Shown one piece after another: positions 1-7,509 of a stretch of DNA of 40,329 nt. Source of the DNA: CAVVXX01 sp052389895 (GTDB taxonomy: Bacteria; Pseudomonadota; Alphaproteobacteria; Micropepsales; Micropepsaceae); assembly GCA_052389895.1 (NCBI GenBank), contig JBQTHM010000043.1, forward strand, positions 1-40,329, in the 5' to 3' direction. Under the pieces are notes generated by a model that worked only from the letters and a program-made list of their open reading frames with translations, searched no databases and had not been told where the DNA came from. Numbering within the stretch: position 1 is the first letter of the stretch; the number at the start of each line of letters is the position of its first letter. A program made the position numbers and the translations under genes.

Positions 1-1
1 T

Positions 2-80
2 GGGGGGGGGGCCATTTCCCCCCACCCGGCTCGCCGCGAACCGCGTCTCGCCGACCTCCCCCGCAAGCGGGGGAGGAAAG
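2..80. repeat. Palindromic repeat inserted in the nnr reading frame
   Basis: Two stem-loops are visible: a G-run/C-run pair (about 2-24) and CCTCCCCC-GCAAG-CGGGGGAGG-like symmetry at 56-77. The same CCTCCCCC/GGGGGAGG core recurs in the nuoE-F and nuoF-G gaps. Here it lies immediately before a conserved core strand of the epimerase domain, and the frame stays open through it. The G run at the very edge could also be an assembly or contig-end artefact. Confidence 0.55.
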
Positions 81-1225
81 AGGAAAGCGTGGTTGTCGAC
101 GCATTGTTCGGCGCGGGGCTTTCGCGGCCCTTGGATGGCGCAGCGGCGGAAGCCGTGAAGGCGGCGAATGCGAGCGGCAGGCCAATCATAGCCGTCGACG
201 TGCCAAGCGGATTGCATGGCGATCTCGGCCGGCCGCTTGATGGCGTCTGTGCGCGCGCGGCGCTGACGGTCACCTTTTTCCGCAAGAAGCCGGGGCACCT
301 GCTTCTTCCCGGTCGGGTATTATGCGGGGAGATTCTGGTGGCGGACATCGGCACGCCGGAGGCGGTTTTGCAAACCATCCGTCCACAGACGTTCCAAAAC
401 GGTCCCGAGCTGTGGGCCAGCGGTTTCCCCTGGCCCAGGCCCGAGGGCCACAAATACGACCGCGGCCATTGCGTCGTGGTGAGCGGGCCCGCGCATGCCA
501 CCGGTGCCGCACGGCTTGCCGCGCGCGGCGCACTGCGCATCGGCGCTGGCCTTGTGAGCGTGGCCAGCCCGCTCGATGCCGTTCAGACAAACGCAGCGCA
601 CCTCACCGCCATCATGGTCAAGCCGTTTTCCGGCGCTGGCGGCTTGGCCGAGCTGCTTTCTGACAAGCGCTTCAATGCGGTCGCCATCGGCCCTGGCTGC
701 GGCGTCGGCGAGGCCACCAAGGAACTGGTAGAGACCTGCCTTTCCAGCGGCGCATCCTGCGTGCTCGACGCCGACGCCATTACCTCGTTCGCGCGTCACC
801 CCAACGAGTTGTTTGCCAAGACGCACGACCGCGTCGTGATCACGCCGCACGAAGGCGAATTCGAGCGCATGTTTCCCGGCCTCTTGAAACGCGTTGGTTC
901 GCGCCTCGAGGCCGCACGTCATGCGGCAGCGGACGCCAAATGCGTCGTGCTGCTCAAAGGGGCGGATACGGTGGTGGCCGCACCCGACGGCAAGGCGGCC
1001 ATAAATGCCAATGCGCCGCCCACGCTCGCAACTGCCGGCGCGGGCGACGTGCTGACGGGCTTTGTTGCCGGACTGCTCGCCCAGGGCATGGCGGCGTTCG
1101 AAGCGGCCTGCGCCTCCGTGTGGTTGCACGGCGAAGCGGCTAACGCGTTCGGCCCCGGCCTGATCGCGGAAGATTTGCCCGAGGCGCTGCCGGGCGTTCT
1201 GCGTGCGTTGAAGGCGCGGACGTGA
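2..1225 (+). CDS. nnr: Bifunctional NAD(P)H-hydrate epimerase/ADP-dependent dehydratase, 5' part missing
   Basis: Repairs NADHX and NADPHX, the damaged hydrated forms of the nucleotides: the N-terminal YjeF domain epimerises them and the C-terminal carbohydrate-kinase-like domain dehydrates them. The epimerase remnant begins with VVDALFGAGLSRPL and includes AVDVPSGLHGD. The dehydratase domain shows AIGPGCG, VLDADAI, ITPHEGEFERMF, LLKGADTVV and the nucleotide site TAGAGDVLTG. The frame is open to the left edge, so the start lies outside. A GTG at 89 would remove most of the epimerase domain and is probably not the true start. Codons 2-88 translate to a Gly/Pro/Arg-rich stretch unlike the family and overlap a palindromic repeat, which suggests an in-frame insertion. 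The gene ends 13 bases from the convergent peptidase gene. The family assignment is firm; the state of the N-terminal half is unknown. Confidence 0.88.
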   Translation, partial: GGGAISPHPARREPRLADLPRKRGRKEESVVVDALFGAGLSRPLDGAAAEAVKAANASGRPIIAVDVPSGLHGDLGRPLDGVCARAALTVTFFRKKPGHLLLPGRVLCGEILVADIGTPEAVLQTIRPQTFQNGPELWASGFPWPRPEGHKYDRGHCVVVSGPAHATGAARLAARGALRIGAGLVSVASPLDAVQTNAAHLTAIMVKPFSGAGGLAELLSDKRFNAVAIGPGCGVGEATKELVETCLSSGASCVLDADAITSFARHPNELFAKTHDRVVITPHEGEFERMFPGLLKRVGSRLEAARHAAADAKCVVLLKGADTVVAAPDGKAAINANAPPTLATAGAGDVLTGFVAGLLAQGMAAFEAACASVWLHGEAANAFGPGLIAEDLPEALPGVLRALKART

Positions 1226-1238
1226 ACGGCGCCGCCGA

Positions 1239-3356
1239 CTACTGCGTCACGGGCGTCAGGCCGCGCTGTTCGAGCATTGGGCCGATGTCGGGATCCTTGC
1301 CGTAGAATTTCCGGAACATCTTTCCGTATTCTTCGGTCTGGCCGCGCGAGAGGATGAGATCGCGGTAACGCTGCCCGTTCGCACGCGTCGGCCCGCCATG
1401 TTGCTTGAACCAGGCGTCGGTGTCCGCCGCCAGCATGAAGGTCCACTGATACGCGTAATAGGCGGCCGCGTAGCCGCTTGACCAGATATGCAGGAAATAG
1501 GTCGTGCGGTAGCGCGTGGGTACACCAGGGAAGTTGGTGTTCGTGACCTTTAGCGCCTGCTCTTCGAAGGCCTCCACGTTTTTCGGCGTTTCGCCCGCGA
1601 GCAGGTGCCATTGCAGGTCAAGCTGCGAGGCGGCCAGCAGCTCGCCAAGCTCGTATCCCTGGTTGAACGTCTCCGATTTCTTGATCTTGTTCACTAGCGC
1701 CTGCGGGATCGGCTTTCCCGTCTTGTAGTGGATCGCGAAGTTCTTCAGCACGCTCGGCCATGTTGCCCAGTATTCGTTGGCTTGGGAGGGGAATTCCACC
1801 CAGTCGCGCGCTGTGTTGGTGCCCGAGAGCGAAGGATATTTCGTGTTCGCGAACAGGCCGTGCAGCGTGTGGCCGAATTCGTGGAACAGCGTGTTCACGT
1901 TGTCATAGGTGAGCAACGCGGGCTCGCCCGGCGCCGGCTTGGCGATGTTCATCACGTTGTAGACGACGGGCTTGGTGCCGAGCAGTTTGGACTGCTCCAC
2001 GAAGTTGGACATCCACGCGCCGCCCTGTTTGTTGTCGCGCTTGAAGGGATCGAAATAGTAGATGGCCAGTTGCGAGCCGTCCTTGTCGAACACGTCCCAC
2101 ACGCGGACTTCGGGGTGATAGACGGGGATGTCTTTGCGTTCCTTGAACGTGATGCCGTAGAGCAAGTTGGCCGAGTGGAACACGCCCTTCACGAGCACGT
2201 TGTCCAGTTCGAAATAGGGCTTCAGTTCGTTCTGATCGAGGTCGTATTCCGCCTTGCGGACTTTTTCAGAATAGAAATTCCAATCCCAAGGCTTTAGCTC
2301 GAAATTCCCGCCGGTTTTTTCGATCATAGCCTGAATGGCTTTTGCCTCGTCGGCGATTTTTGCGGCGGTCGGTGCGGTGAGCTGGTCGAGAAAGGTCTTT
2401 ACCGCGGCCGGCGTCTTCGCCATCTGATCGTACAGCACGTATGACGCGTAGTCGGGATAATCCATCAGCTTCGCCTTCTGCACGCGCAGCTTGGCAAGCT
2501 CGAGGATGATGGCGCGCGTGTCGTTGTCGTCGCCGCGCTCGGCGCGCCGCCAAGAATTTTCGAAGAGTTTTTGGCGTGTCTCGCGGTTGCTGAGCGAAGA
2601 CAGGCTCGGCTGCTGGGTCGTGTTCTGCAACGGGATCACATATTTGCCTTCGAGTCCGCGGTCTTTCGCCGCTTGCGCCGCGGCGGCGATCTCGGTCTCC
2701 GGCAGCCCGGCAAGCGCCGCCTTGTCGTCGACCACCAGCGCGCCCGCCTTGGCGGCGGCGACCAGTTTCTGCTGGAAGTCCGTTTCCAGCGTGGCGATCT
2801 TCTTGTTGATCTCGCGCAGCTTCGCCTTGTCCGATTTCGACAGGTTCGCGCCGGCATGCACGAACTCGTCGTAATAGACCTTAAGAAGATGAAGCGGCTC
2901 GGGATCGAGGTTGAGCGAATCCCGCCGGTCGTACAGTTGTTTCACACGCTTGAAGAGTTTTTCGTTAAGGAAAATAGCGTCACGATGGGCAGCGAGTTTC
3001 GGTGCGACGTCGGACTGAATCTTGTCGAGCGCCGTGTTGGTATTGGCTTGCACGACCGCTTGAAATGCGGCGTTGACGCGCGTGAGCATCTGCCCGGTTT
3101 TTTCCATGGTGACGATCGTGTTCTCGAAGGTAGGCGCGTCCTTCGCGTTGGCGATGGCGTCGATTTCGGCGAGCTCCTGCTTCATGGCCTCTTCGAAGCC
3201 GGGTGCGTAATGGCTGTCGTCAATTTTGTCGAAAGGCGGAGCCTCGAGGGGGAGCGTGCTGGGCGCGGCGAACGGGCTGGTCTGCGCCGCAATGGCGGGT
3301 GCGCAAACCGTGGCGGCCAAGGCGGTAGCGATTGCAAGAGCTCGGAACGGACGCAT
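1239..3356 (-). CDS. Secreted M3 family oligopeptidase / peptidyl-dipeptidase Dcp-like
   Basis: Zinc metallopeptidase of family M3 (thimet oligopeptidase/Dcp group), which cleaves short peptides, probably in the periplasm. The 705-residue product starts with a signal peptide (Arg near the start, an Ala-rich hydrophobic core, AIAAQ cleavage region at about residue 24). The zinc site is HEFGH at residues 492-496 with the third ligand Glu in VEFPSQ at about 521, in the expected GxxxDxxExxSQ arrangement. Length and motif position match the Dcp branch. The start ATG (3356-3354) has AGGAG six bases upstream and a TGC-TATAAC extended -10 about 40 bases upstream. It is convergent with nnr and divergent from the tRNA-Leu/tig block. 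Dcp versus oligopeptidase A specificity cannot be settled from the sequence. Confidence 0.93.
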   Translation of the reverse strand: MRPFRALAIATALAATVCAPAIAAQTSPFAAPSTLPLEAPPFDKIDDSHYAPGFEEAMKQELAEIDAIANAKDAPTFENTIVTMEKTGQMLTRVNAAFQAVVQANTNTALDKIQSDVAPKLAAHRDAIFLNEKLFKRVKQLYDRRDSLNLDPEPLHLLKVYYDEFVHAGANLSKSDKAKLREINKKIATLETDFQQKLVAAAKAGALVVDDKAALAGLPETEIAAAAQAAKDRGLEGKYVIPLQNTTQQPSLSSLSNRETRQKLFENSWRRAERGDDNDTRAIILELAKLRVQKAKLMDYPDYASYVLYDQMAKTPAAVKTFLDQLTAPTAAKIADEAKAIQAMIEKTGGNFELKPWDWNFYSEKVRKAEYDLDQNELKPYFELDNVLVKGVFHSANLLYGITFKERKDIPVYHPEVRVWDVFDKDGSQLAIYYFDPFKRDNKQGGAWMSNFVEQSKLLGTKPVVYNVMNIAKPAPGEPALLTYDNVNTLFHEFGHTLHGLFANTKYPSLSGTNTARDWVEFPSQANEYWATWPSVLKNFAIHYKTGKPIPQALVNKIKKSETFNQGYELGELLAASQLDLQWHLLAGETPKNVEAFEEQALKVTNTNFPGVPTRYRTTYFLHIWSSGYAAAYYAYQWTFMLAADTDAWFKQHGGPTRANGQRYRDLILSRGQTEEYGKMFRKFYGKDPDIGPMLEQRGLTPVTQ

Positions 3357-3390
3357 GTTGTCTCCTAGGGATGCTGCTTAGGGATGAACC

Positions 3391-3402
3391 GCGGTTATAG
3401 CA
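3391..3402 (-). promoter_or_regulatory. Extended -10 element for the M3 peptidase gene
   Basis: On the minus strand TGC-TATAAC (TATAAC = 3399-3394) lies about 40 bases before the start codon. No good -35 is visible at 17 bases, so this would be an extended -10 type promoter. Inferred from pattern only. Confidence 0.35.
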
Positions 3403-3497
3403 GGCGAGGGCAGCTTGGCGCTGCGACCGAATTTCAAGCCTGCGTGAGGCCCTTTATCAACCCCGCCGGGCGGCCCTAGCTTGCCTCGGAAACGCCG

Positions 3498-3506
3498 TGT
3501 TATAGG
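3498..3506 (+). promoter_or_regulatory. Extended -10 element for tRNA-Leu (and possibly tig)
   Basis: TGT-TATAGG lies 44 bases upstream of the tRNA-Leu 5' end, with a TTGCCT at 3481 that is too close (14 bases) to be an ideal -35. It is divergent from the peptidase promoter. Confidence 0.35.
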
Positions 3507-3549
3507 GGCCGCTTCCCGTAAGCCTGTAACGTGGAGGGAAAGCCTGCCC

Positions 3550-3634
3550 GCGGGCGTGGCGGAACTGGTAGACGCGCTGGATTTAGGTTCCAGTGACGAA
3601 AGTCATGGGGGTTCAACTCCCTCCGCCCGCACCA
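3550..3634 (+). tRNA. tRNA-Leu (anticodon UAG)
   Basis: An 85-base class II tRNA. Acceptor GCGGGCG pairs with CGCCCGC, the anticodon stem CTGGA/TCCAG encloses the loop TTTAGGT (anticodon TAG, reads CUA), a long variable arm follows, the T loop is TTCAACT, the discriminator is A, and CCA is encoded. It sits directly upstream of tig. Confidence 0.95.
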
Positions 3635-3642
3635 GCCTGCGC

Positions 3643-3656
3643 CCCGCAAAAGCGGG
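3643..3656 (+). terminator. Short hairpin after tRNA-Leu
   Basis: CCCGC-AAAA-GCGGG begins nine bases after the tRNA 3' end. It has no U tract, so it is a processing or weak termination hairpin at best. Read-through into tig is possible. Confidence 0.3.
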
Positions 3657-3747
3657 CTTCGGCTCGGCGGGCCGGTAGAGAAAGGGCAAAGGCTGTGGCG
3701 CCGGAGCGCATGCGAAGGCGGGCCGCCGTATTGAATTAGGACGCTTG

Positions 3748-5175
3748 ATGCAGATCACAGAAGTTCTGACCGAGGGATTGCACCGCGAATTCCGCATCGT
3801 GGTGGATGCAAAGCATTTGGACGAAAAGCTCACCGGCCGCCTTGCAGAGATGCAGCCCAAGATCCACTTGAAGGGGTTCCGCCCGGGCAAGGCTCCCGTT
3901 TCGCACCTGAAACGGACGTTCGGAAAATCGCTGATGGGCGAAATTGTCCAGGCGGCAATCGACGAATCCAGCGAAAAGGCCATCCGCGATCACGAGCTGC
4001 TTCCCGCGGTGCGGCCGCGCATCGATTTCGCCAACGAGATCGAAACCGTTCTCGCGGGCAAGGCCGATCTCGAGTTCACCATGAAGGTGGACCTGATGCC
4101 GGAATTCGAGCTGACCGATTTGAGCGCGCTCGAAATCGAACGGCTCATCGCCGACGTCACGGACGCCGACGTGGATGACGCGCTACAACGCCTGGCGGAT
4201 TCCGAACGGGTTTATTCGCCAAGAACGGAGGGGACCGCCGAGACGGGCGATCGCTTGACCATCGATTTCATCGGAAGGATTGACGGCGAGATTTTCGAGG
4301 GCGGCAGCGCCGAGAATTTCGATCTTGTCATCGGCAGCGAAACTTTTCTGAAAGAATTCGAGGACCAGCTTACCGGCGCGAGAGCGGGCGAGACGAAAAA
4401 GCTCAGCGTCACTTTTCCGGACGATTACGGCGGGCCCGACATCGCCGGCAAGAACGCAGACTTCAATGTGACGATAAAGGCGATCCAGGCGCCGCTGCCG
4501 CTCGCCATGGACAACGAGTTCGCCAAGCGCTTCGGCGTCGAAAGCATGGGCGAGCTGAAGGAGCGCGTGCGGGACTCGGTGAGGAATCGTTTTGCGTCGG
4601 CCAGCCGGACGCACATGAAGCGCCGCATGCTGGATGCGCTCGACGAGGCCCTCGCCTTCGAATTGCCGCCGGTCATGGTGAAAGTGGAGTTCGAAGGGAT
4701 ATGGAAGCAGGTGGAAGCCGAGCTCAAACGCGAAGGGAAGACGCCGGAGGACGAAGGCAAGAGCGAGGATGAGCTGAAGGCCGAATATCATGCGATTGCA
4801 GAGCGGCGCGTGCGTCTCGGCCTCGTGCTTTCGAAAATCGGCCAGCAGAATGGCTTGGGCGTTACCGAAGAGGAACTGGAGCGCGCCGTGGTTACGCGCG
4901 CCCGCCGCTTCCCCGGCCAGGAAGAGAGGGTCGTGCGCTACTATCGCGAAACGCCGCAGGCGATGGAGGAAATCCGCGCGCCTCTCTTCGAAGACAAGGT
5001 TATCGATTTCGTGGCCGAACTGGCCAAGGTGAGAGACCGTAAAGTGGACCGCGAAACGCTTTTCATGGAACCCGACGATGCGGCTGCCAAATTGGCGGCG
5101 GCGGACGACAAGAAGCCCGCAAAGAAGGCCAAAGGAGAGGAAAAGCCTAAGGCAAAGAAAAAGAAGGGCGATTGA
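3748..5175 (+). CDS. tig: Trigger factor, ribosome-associated chaperone and prolyl isomerase
   Basis: Binds the ribosome exit tunnel and assists folding of nascent chains. The 475-residue product has the N-terminal ribosome-binding domain with the signature GFRPGKAPVSHLKR (about residues 45-58), a central FKBP-type PPIase domain (from about ETGDRLTIDFIGRIDGEIFEGG, residues 165-250) and the helical C-terminal chaperone domain. The tail is Lys-rich and low-complexity. ATG at 3748 is chosen over the adjacent TTG at 3745; AGGA lies seven bases upstream. It heads tig-clpP-clpX-lon-hup, so chaperone and proteases are grouped. Length is typical of alphaproteobacterial trigger factors. Confidence 0.97.
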   Translation: MQITEVLTEGLHREFRIVVDAKHLDEKLTGRLAEMQPKIHLKGFRPGKAPVSHLKRTFGKSLMGEIVQAAIDESSEKAIRDHELLPAVRPRIDFANEIETVLAGKADLEFTMKVDLMPEFELTDLSALEIERLIADVTDADVDDALQRLADSERVYSPRTEGTAETGDRLTIDFIGRIDGEIFEGGSAENFDLVIGSETFLKEFEDQLTGARAGETKKLSVTFPDDYGGPDIAGKNADFNVTIKAIQAPLPLAMDNEFAKRFGVESMGELKERVRDSVRNRFASASRTHMKRRMLDALDEALAFELPPVMVKVEFEGIWKQVEAELKREGKTPEDEGKSEDELKAEYHAIAERRVRLGLVLSKIGQQNGLGVTEEELERAVVTRARRFPGQEERVVRYYRETPQAMEEIRAPLFEDKVIDFVAELAKVRDRKVDRETLFMEPDDAAAKLAAADDKKPAKKAKGEEKPKAKKKKGD

Positions 5176-5226
5176 CACGGGCGCGCGCAATACCCACGTT
5201 CTGCCAACTGAATCGGAAAGACCCAG

Positions 5227-5877
5227 ATGAGCAACCCGCGTGATGTTTATATGAATACCCTCGTTCCCATGGTGGTCGAACAGACCGCCCGCGGCGAACG
5301 CGCTTTTGACATCTATTCACGGCTGTTAAAGGAGCGGATCATTTTCGTCACGGGCCCTATTGAGGACACCGTGGCAAGTCTAATCACGGCGCAACTGCTC
5401 TTTCTCGAAGCGGAAAATCCCAAAAAAGAAATCGCGATGTATATCAATTCCCCCGGCGGCTGGGTGACGTCGGGCCTAGCGATCTATGACACCATGCAAT
5501 ACATCCGCCCGGGGGTGCAGACGCTCTGTGTCGGACAGGCGGCGTCGGCGGCATCGCTTCTGCTGTGCGCTGGCGCCAAGGGCCAGCGGTACAGCCTGCC
5601 GAATGCCCGCATTCTGGTGCACCAGCCCTCGGCTTCCTATCAGGGCCAGGCGTCGGACATCGCACGACATGCGCAGGAAATCGTGAAATTGAAGCGCCGC
5701 TTGAACGAGATTTACGCCAAACATACTGGCCAGAAAGTGGAAACCATCGAAAAGGCGCTGGACCGGGACACCTTTATGACGGCAGAAGAGGCGAAGTCTT
5801 TCGGCCTTGTTGACGAGGTTTATTCCAGCCGTCCCGGGCTGGACGAGGGCCCCGAGCGGATCAGGCTTAAAGCCTAA
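5227..5877 (+). CDS. clpP: ATP-dependent Clp protease proteolytic subunit
   Basis: Serine peptidase forming the two-ring barrel that degrades substrates fed by ClpX or ClpA. The 216-residue product carries the catalytic set Ser107 (GQAASAAS), His132 (ILVHQPS) and Asp181 (LDRDTFM), with the same spacing as the E. coli enzyme. INSPGG, which lines the active site, is also present. The start ATG follows tig by 51 bases, with a GGAAAG purine tract upstream. It is probably expressed from the tig promoter or read-through; I see no strong promoter in the 51-base gap. Its partner clpX follows 198 bases downstream. Confidence 0.98.
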   Translation: MSNPRDVYMNTLVPMVVEQTARGERAFDIYSRLLKERIIFVTGPIEDTVASLITAQLLFLEAENPKKEIAMYINSPGGWVTSGLAIYDTMQYIRPGVQTLCVGQAASAASLLLCAGAKGQRYSLPNARILVHQPSASYQGQASDIARHAQEIVKLKRRLNEIYAKHTGQKVETIEKALDRDTFMTAEEAKSFGLVDEVYSSRPGLDEGPERIRLKA

Positions 5878-5930
5878 TCGCAGCGCGATTCGGCATGGAA
5901 CCCATTGAGGAATCACGCCTTAAACAATTC

Positions 5931-5959
5931 TTGATCCCGGTAACTCTATCGTGTCGAAT
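5931..5959 (+). promoter_or_regulatory. Candidate housekeeping promoter for clpX
   Basis: TTGATC (5931-5936), 17 bases, TCGAAT (5954-5959). This matches the sigma-70 consensus at four of six positions in each box and lies about 115 bases before clpX. Confidence 0.4.
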
Positions 5960-6039
5960 ATCGATTCGAGGGTGGCCGGTACGCCAAGGGGTTGTTCTGG
6001 CGCGGTTTCTGCAAAGCCGTTCCTCGTGTGTTTGAGGAC

Positions 6040-6054
6040 GGGACCTAGGGTCCC
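6040..6054 (+). promoter_or_regulatory. Perfect hairpin in the clpX leader
   Basis: GGGACC-TAG-GGTCCC, a six-base-pair stem with a three-base loop, ends 11 bases before the AGGAG ribosome binding site (6066-6070). There is no U run, so a terminator is unlikely. It could be a leader structure or a protein-binding palindrome. Confidence 0.4.
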
Positions 6055-6075
6055 CAAGAAGTACCAGGAGTGCCC

Positions 6076-7344
6076 ATGAGCAAGACGGGCGGCGGCGATT
6101 CGAAGAACACCCTTTATTGCTCGTTCTGCGGCAAGAGCCAGCACGAGGTGCGCAAGCTTATTGCGGGCCCGACCGTCTTCATCTGCGACGAATGCGTCGA
6201 ACTCTGCATGGAGATCATCCGGGAGGAGAACAAGACCTCCTTCATGAAATCGCGCGAAGGCGTCCCTTCGCCGTCGGAGATTTACAAGGTTCTGGACGAT
6301 TACGTGGTGGGCCAGCAGCACGCCAAAAAGGTCATGTCGGTTGCCGTCCACAACCACTACAAACGCATCAATAACGCGGGCAAATCCGGCGAGGTGGAGC
6401 TCGCCAAGTCCAACATCCTCCTCGTCGGGCCGACGGGGTGCGGAAAAACGCTGCTTGCACAGACGCTGGCGCGCATCCTGGACGTGCCCTTCACCATGGC
6501 CGATGCCACCACGCTGACCGAAGCCGGTTACGTCGGCGAGGACGTGGAGAACATCATCCTCAAACTGCTGCAGAACGCCGACTACAATGTCGAGCGCGCC
6601 CAGCGCGGCATCGTCTATATCGACGAGGTGGACAAGATCAGCCGCAAATCCGACAACCCGTCGATTACGCGCGACGTGTCAGGCGAAGGCGTGCAGCAGG
6701 CGCTGCTGAAAATCATGGAGGGCACGATCGCGAGCGTACCTCCCCAGGGCGGCCGCAAGCATCCGCAGCAGGAATTCCTTCAGGTGGACACGACCAACAT
6801 TCTTTTCATTTGCGGCGGCGCGTTCGCGGGTCTGGAAAAGATTATCTCGTCGCGTACGCAGGGCATGTCCATGGGCTTCGGCGCCAATGTGCGCGCGCCG
6901 GACGATCGCAATACGGGAGAAATTCTGCGCGACGTAGAACCGGAGGACCTGCTCAAGTTTGGGCTTATTCCCGAGTTCATCGGGCGGCTACCGATTATCG
7001 CTACGCTTGAGGACCTCGACAACGCGGCGCTGATCGAGATCCTCACCCGGCCCAAGAATGCGCTGGCAAAGCAGTATCAGCGCATGTTCGAGATGGAAGG
7101 CGTCAAGCTCCGCTTCCATGACGACGCGTTGAACGCGATTGCACGCAAGGCGATCGCACGCAAGACGGGCGCACGCGGGTTGCGCTCAATCCTGGAAGGC
7201 ATTTTGCTTGAAACCATGTTCGAGCTTCCGTCGCTGAACGGCGTTCAGGAAGTTGTGATCACGCCCGACGTTGTCGAAGGGCGTGCGCGGCCGCTGTACA
7301 CCTACAGCGACAAGGCACAAGCACGCGAATCGAGCGCGTCCTAG
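6076..7344 (+). CDS. clpX: ATP-dependent Clp protease ATP-binding subunit ClpX
   Basis: AAA+ unfoldase that recognises tagged substrates and feeds them to ClpP. The 422-residue product has the N-terminal zinc-binding domain with Cys15, Cys18, Cys37 and Cys40. It has Walker A GPTGCGKT, the pore loop GYVGEDVE, Walker B IVYIDEVDKI, and the RDVSGEGVQ loop. The ClpP-contact loop region is around GFGA. ATG 6076 is preferred over GTG 6070, because GTG would lie inside the AGGAG binding site at 6066-6070. Length is normal. In alphaproteobacteria ClpXP degrades cell-cycle and stress regulators; nothing here shows the local substrates. Confidence 0.98.
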   Translation: MSKTGGGDSKNTLYCSFCGKSQHEVRKLIAGPTVFICDECVELCMEIIREENKTSFMKSREGVPSPSEIYKVLDDYVVGQQHAKKVMSVAVHNHYKRINNAGKSGEVELAKSNILLVGPTGCGKTLLAQTLARILDVPFTMADATTLTEAGYVGEDVENIILKLLQNADYNVERAQRGIVYIDEVDKISRKSDNPSITRDVSGEGVQQALLKIMEGTIASVPPQGGRKHPQQEFLQVDTTNILFICGGAFAGLEKIISSRTQGMSMGFGANVRAPDDRNTGEILRDVEPEDLLKFGLIPEFIGRLPIIATLEDLDNAALIEILTRPKNALAKQYQRMFEMEGVKLRFHDDALNAIARKAIARKTGARGLRSILEGILLETMFELPSLNGVQEVVITPDVVEGRARPLYTYSDKAQARESSAS

Positions 7345-7376
7345 GCACAACAGCCGGCTCTTTTCCCTACCCGAGC

Positions 7377-7405
7377 CTTGAAACCGCCAAGGTGGGGCCC
7401 CACGT
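7377..7405 (+). promoter_or_regulatory. Heat-shock (sigma-32/RpoH) promoter of lon
   Basis: CTTGAAA (7377-7383), 14 bases, CCCCACGT (7398-7405). The E. coli RpoH consensus is CTTGAAA-N(13-15)-CCCCATNT, so only one defined base differs. The -10 box is also half of a perfect 12-base palindrome GTGGGGCCCCAC (7392-7403). The promoter lies about 100 bases before lon, a classical heat-shock gene. Confidence 0.75.
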
Positions 7406-7509
7406 TATGCATGTGATTTGGCGCGGATCGCGCTAGCCCGGTGCGCCGGCGGCTCGGTACGAAGTGTAAACAGGCGTTGTGCTAGGGTCGCCCCGGCAGG
7501 AGTTAAGGC

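Noticed and set aside
5896..6036. 46-codon open frame between clpP and clpX
   Set aside because: No ribosome binding site, no recognisable product, and it covers the candidate clpX promoter.
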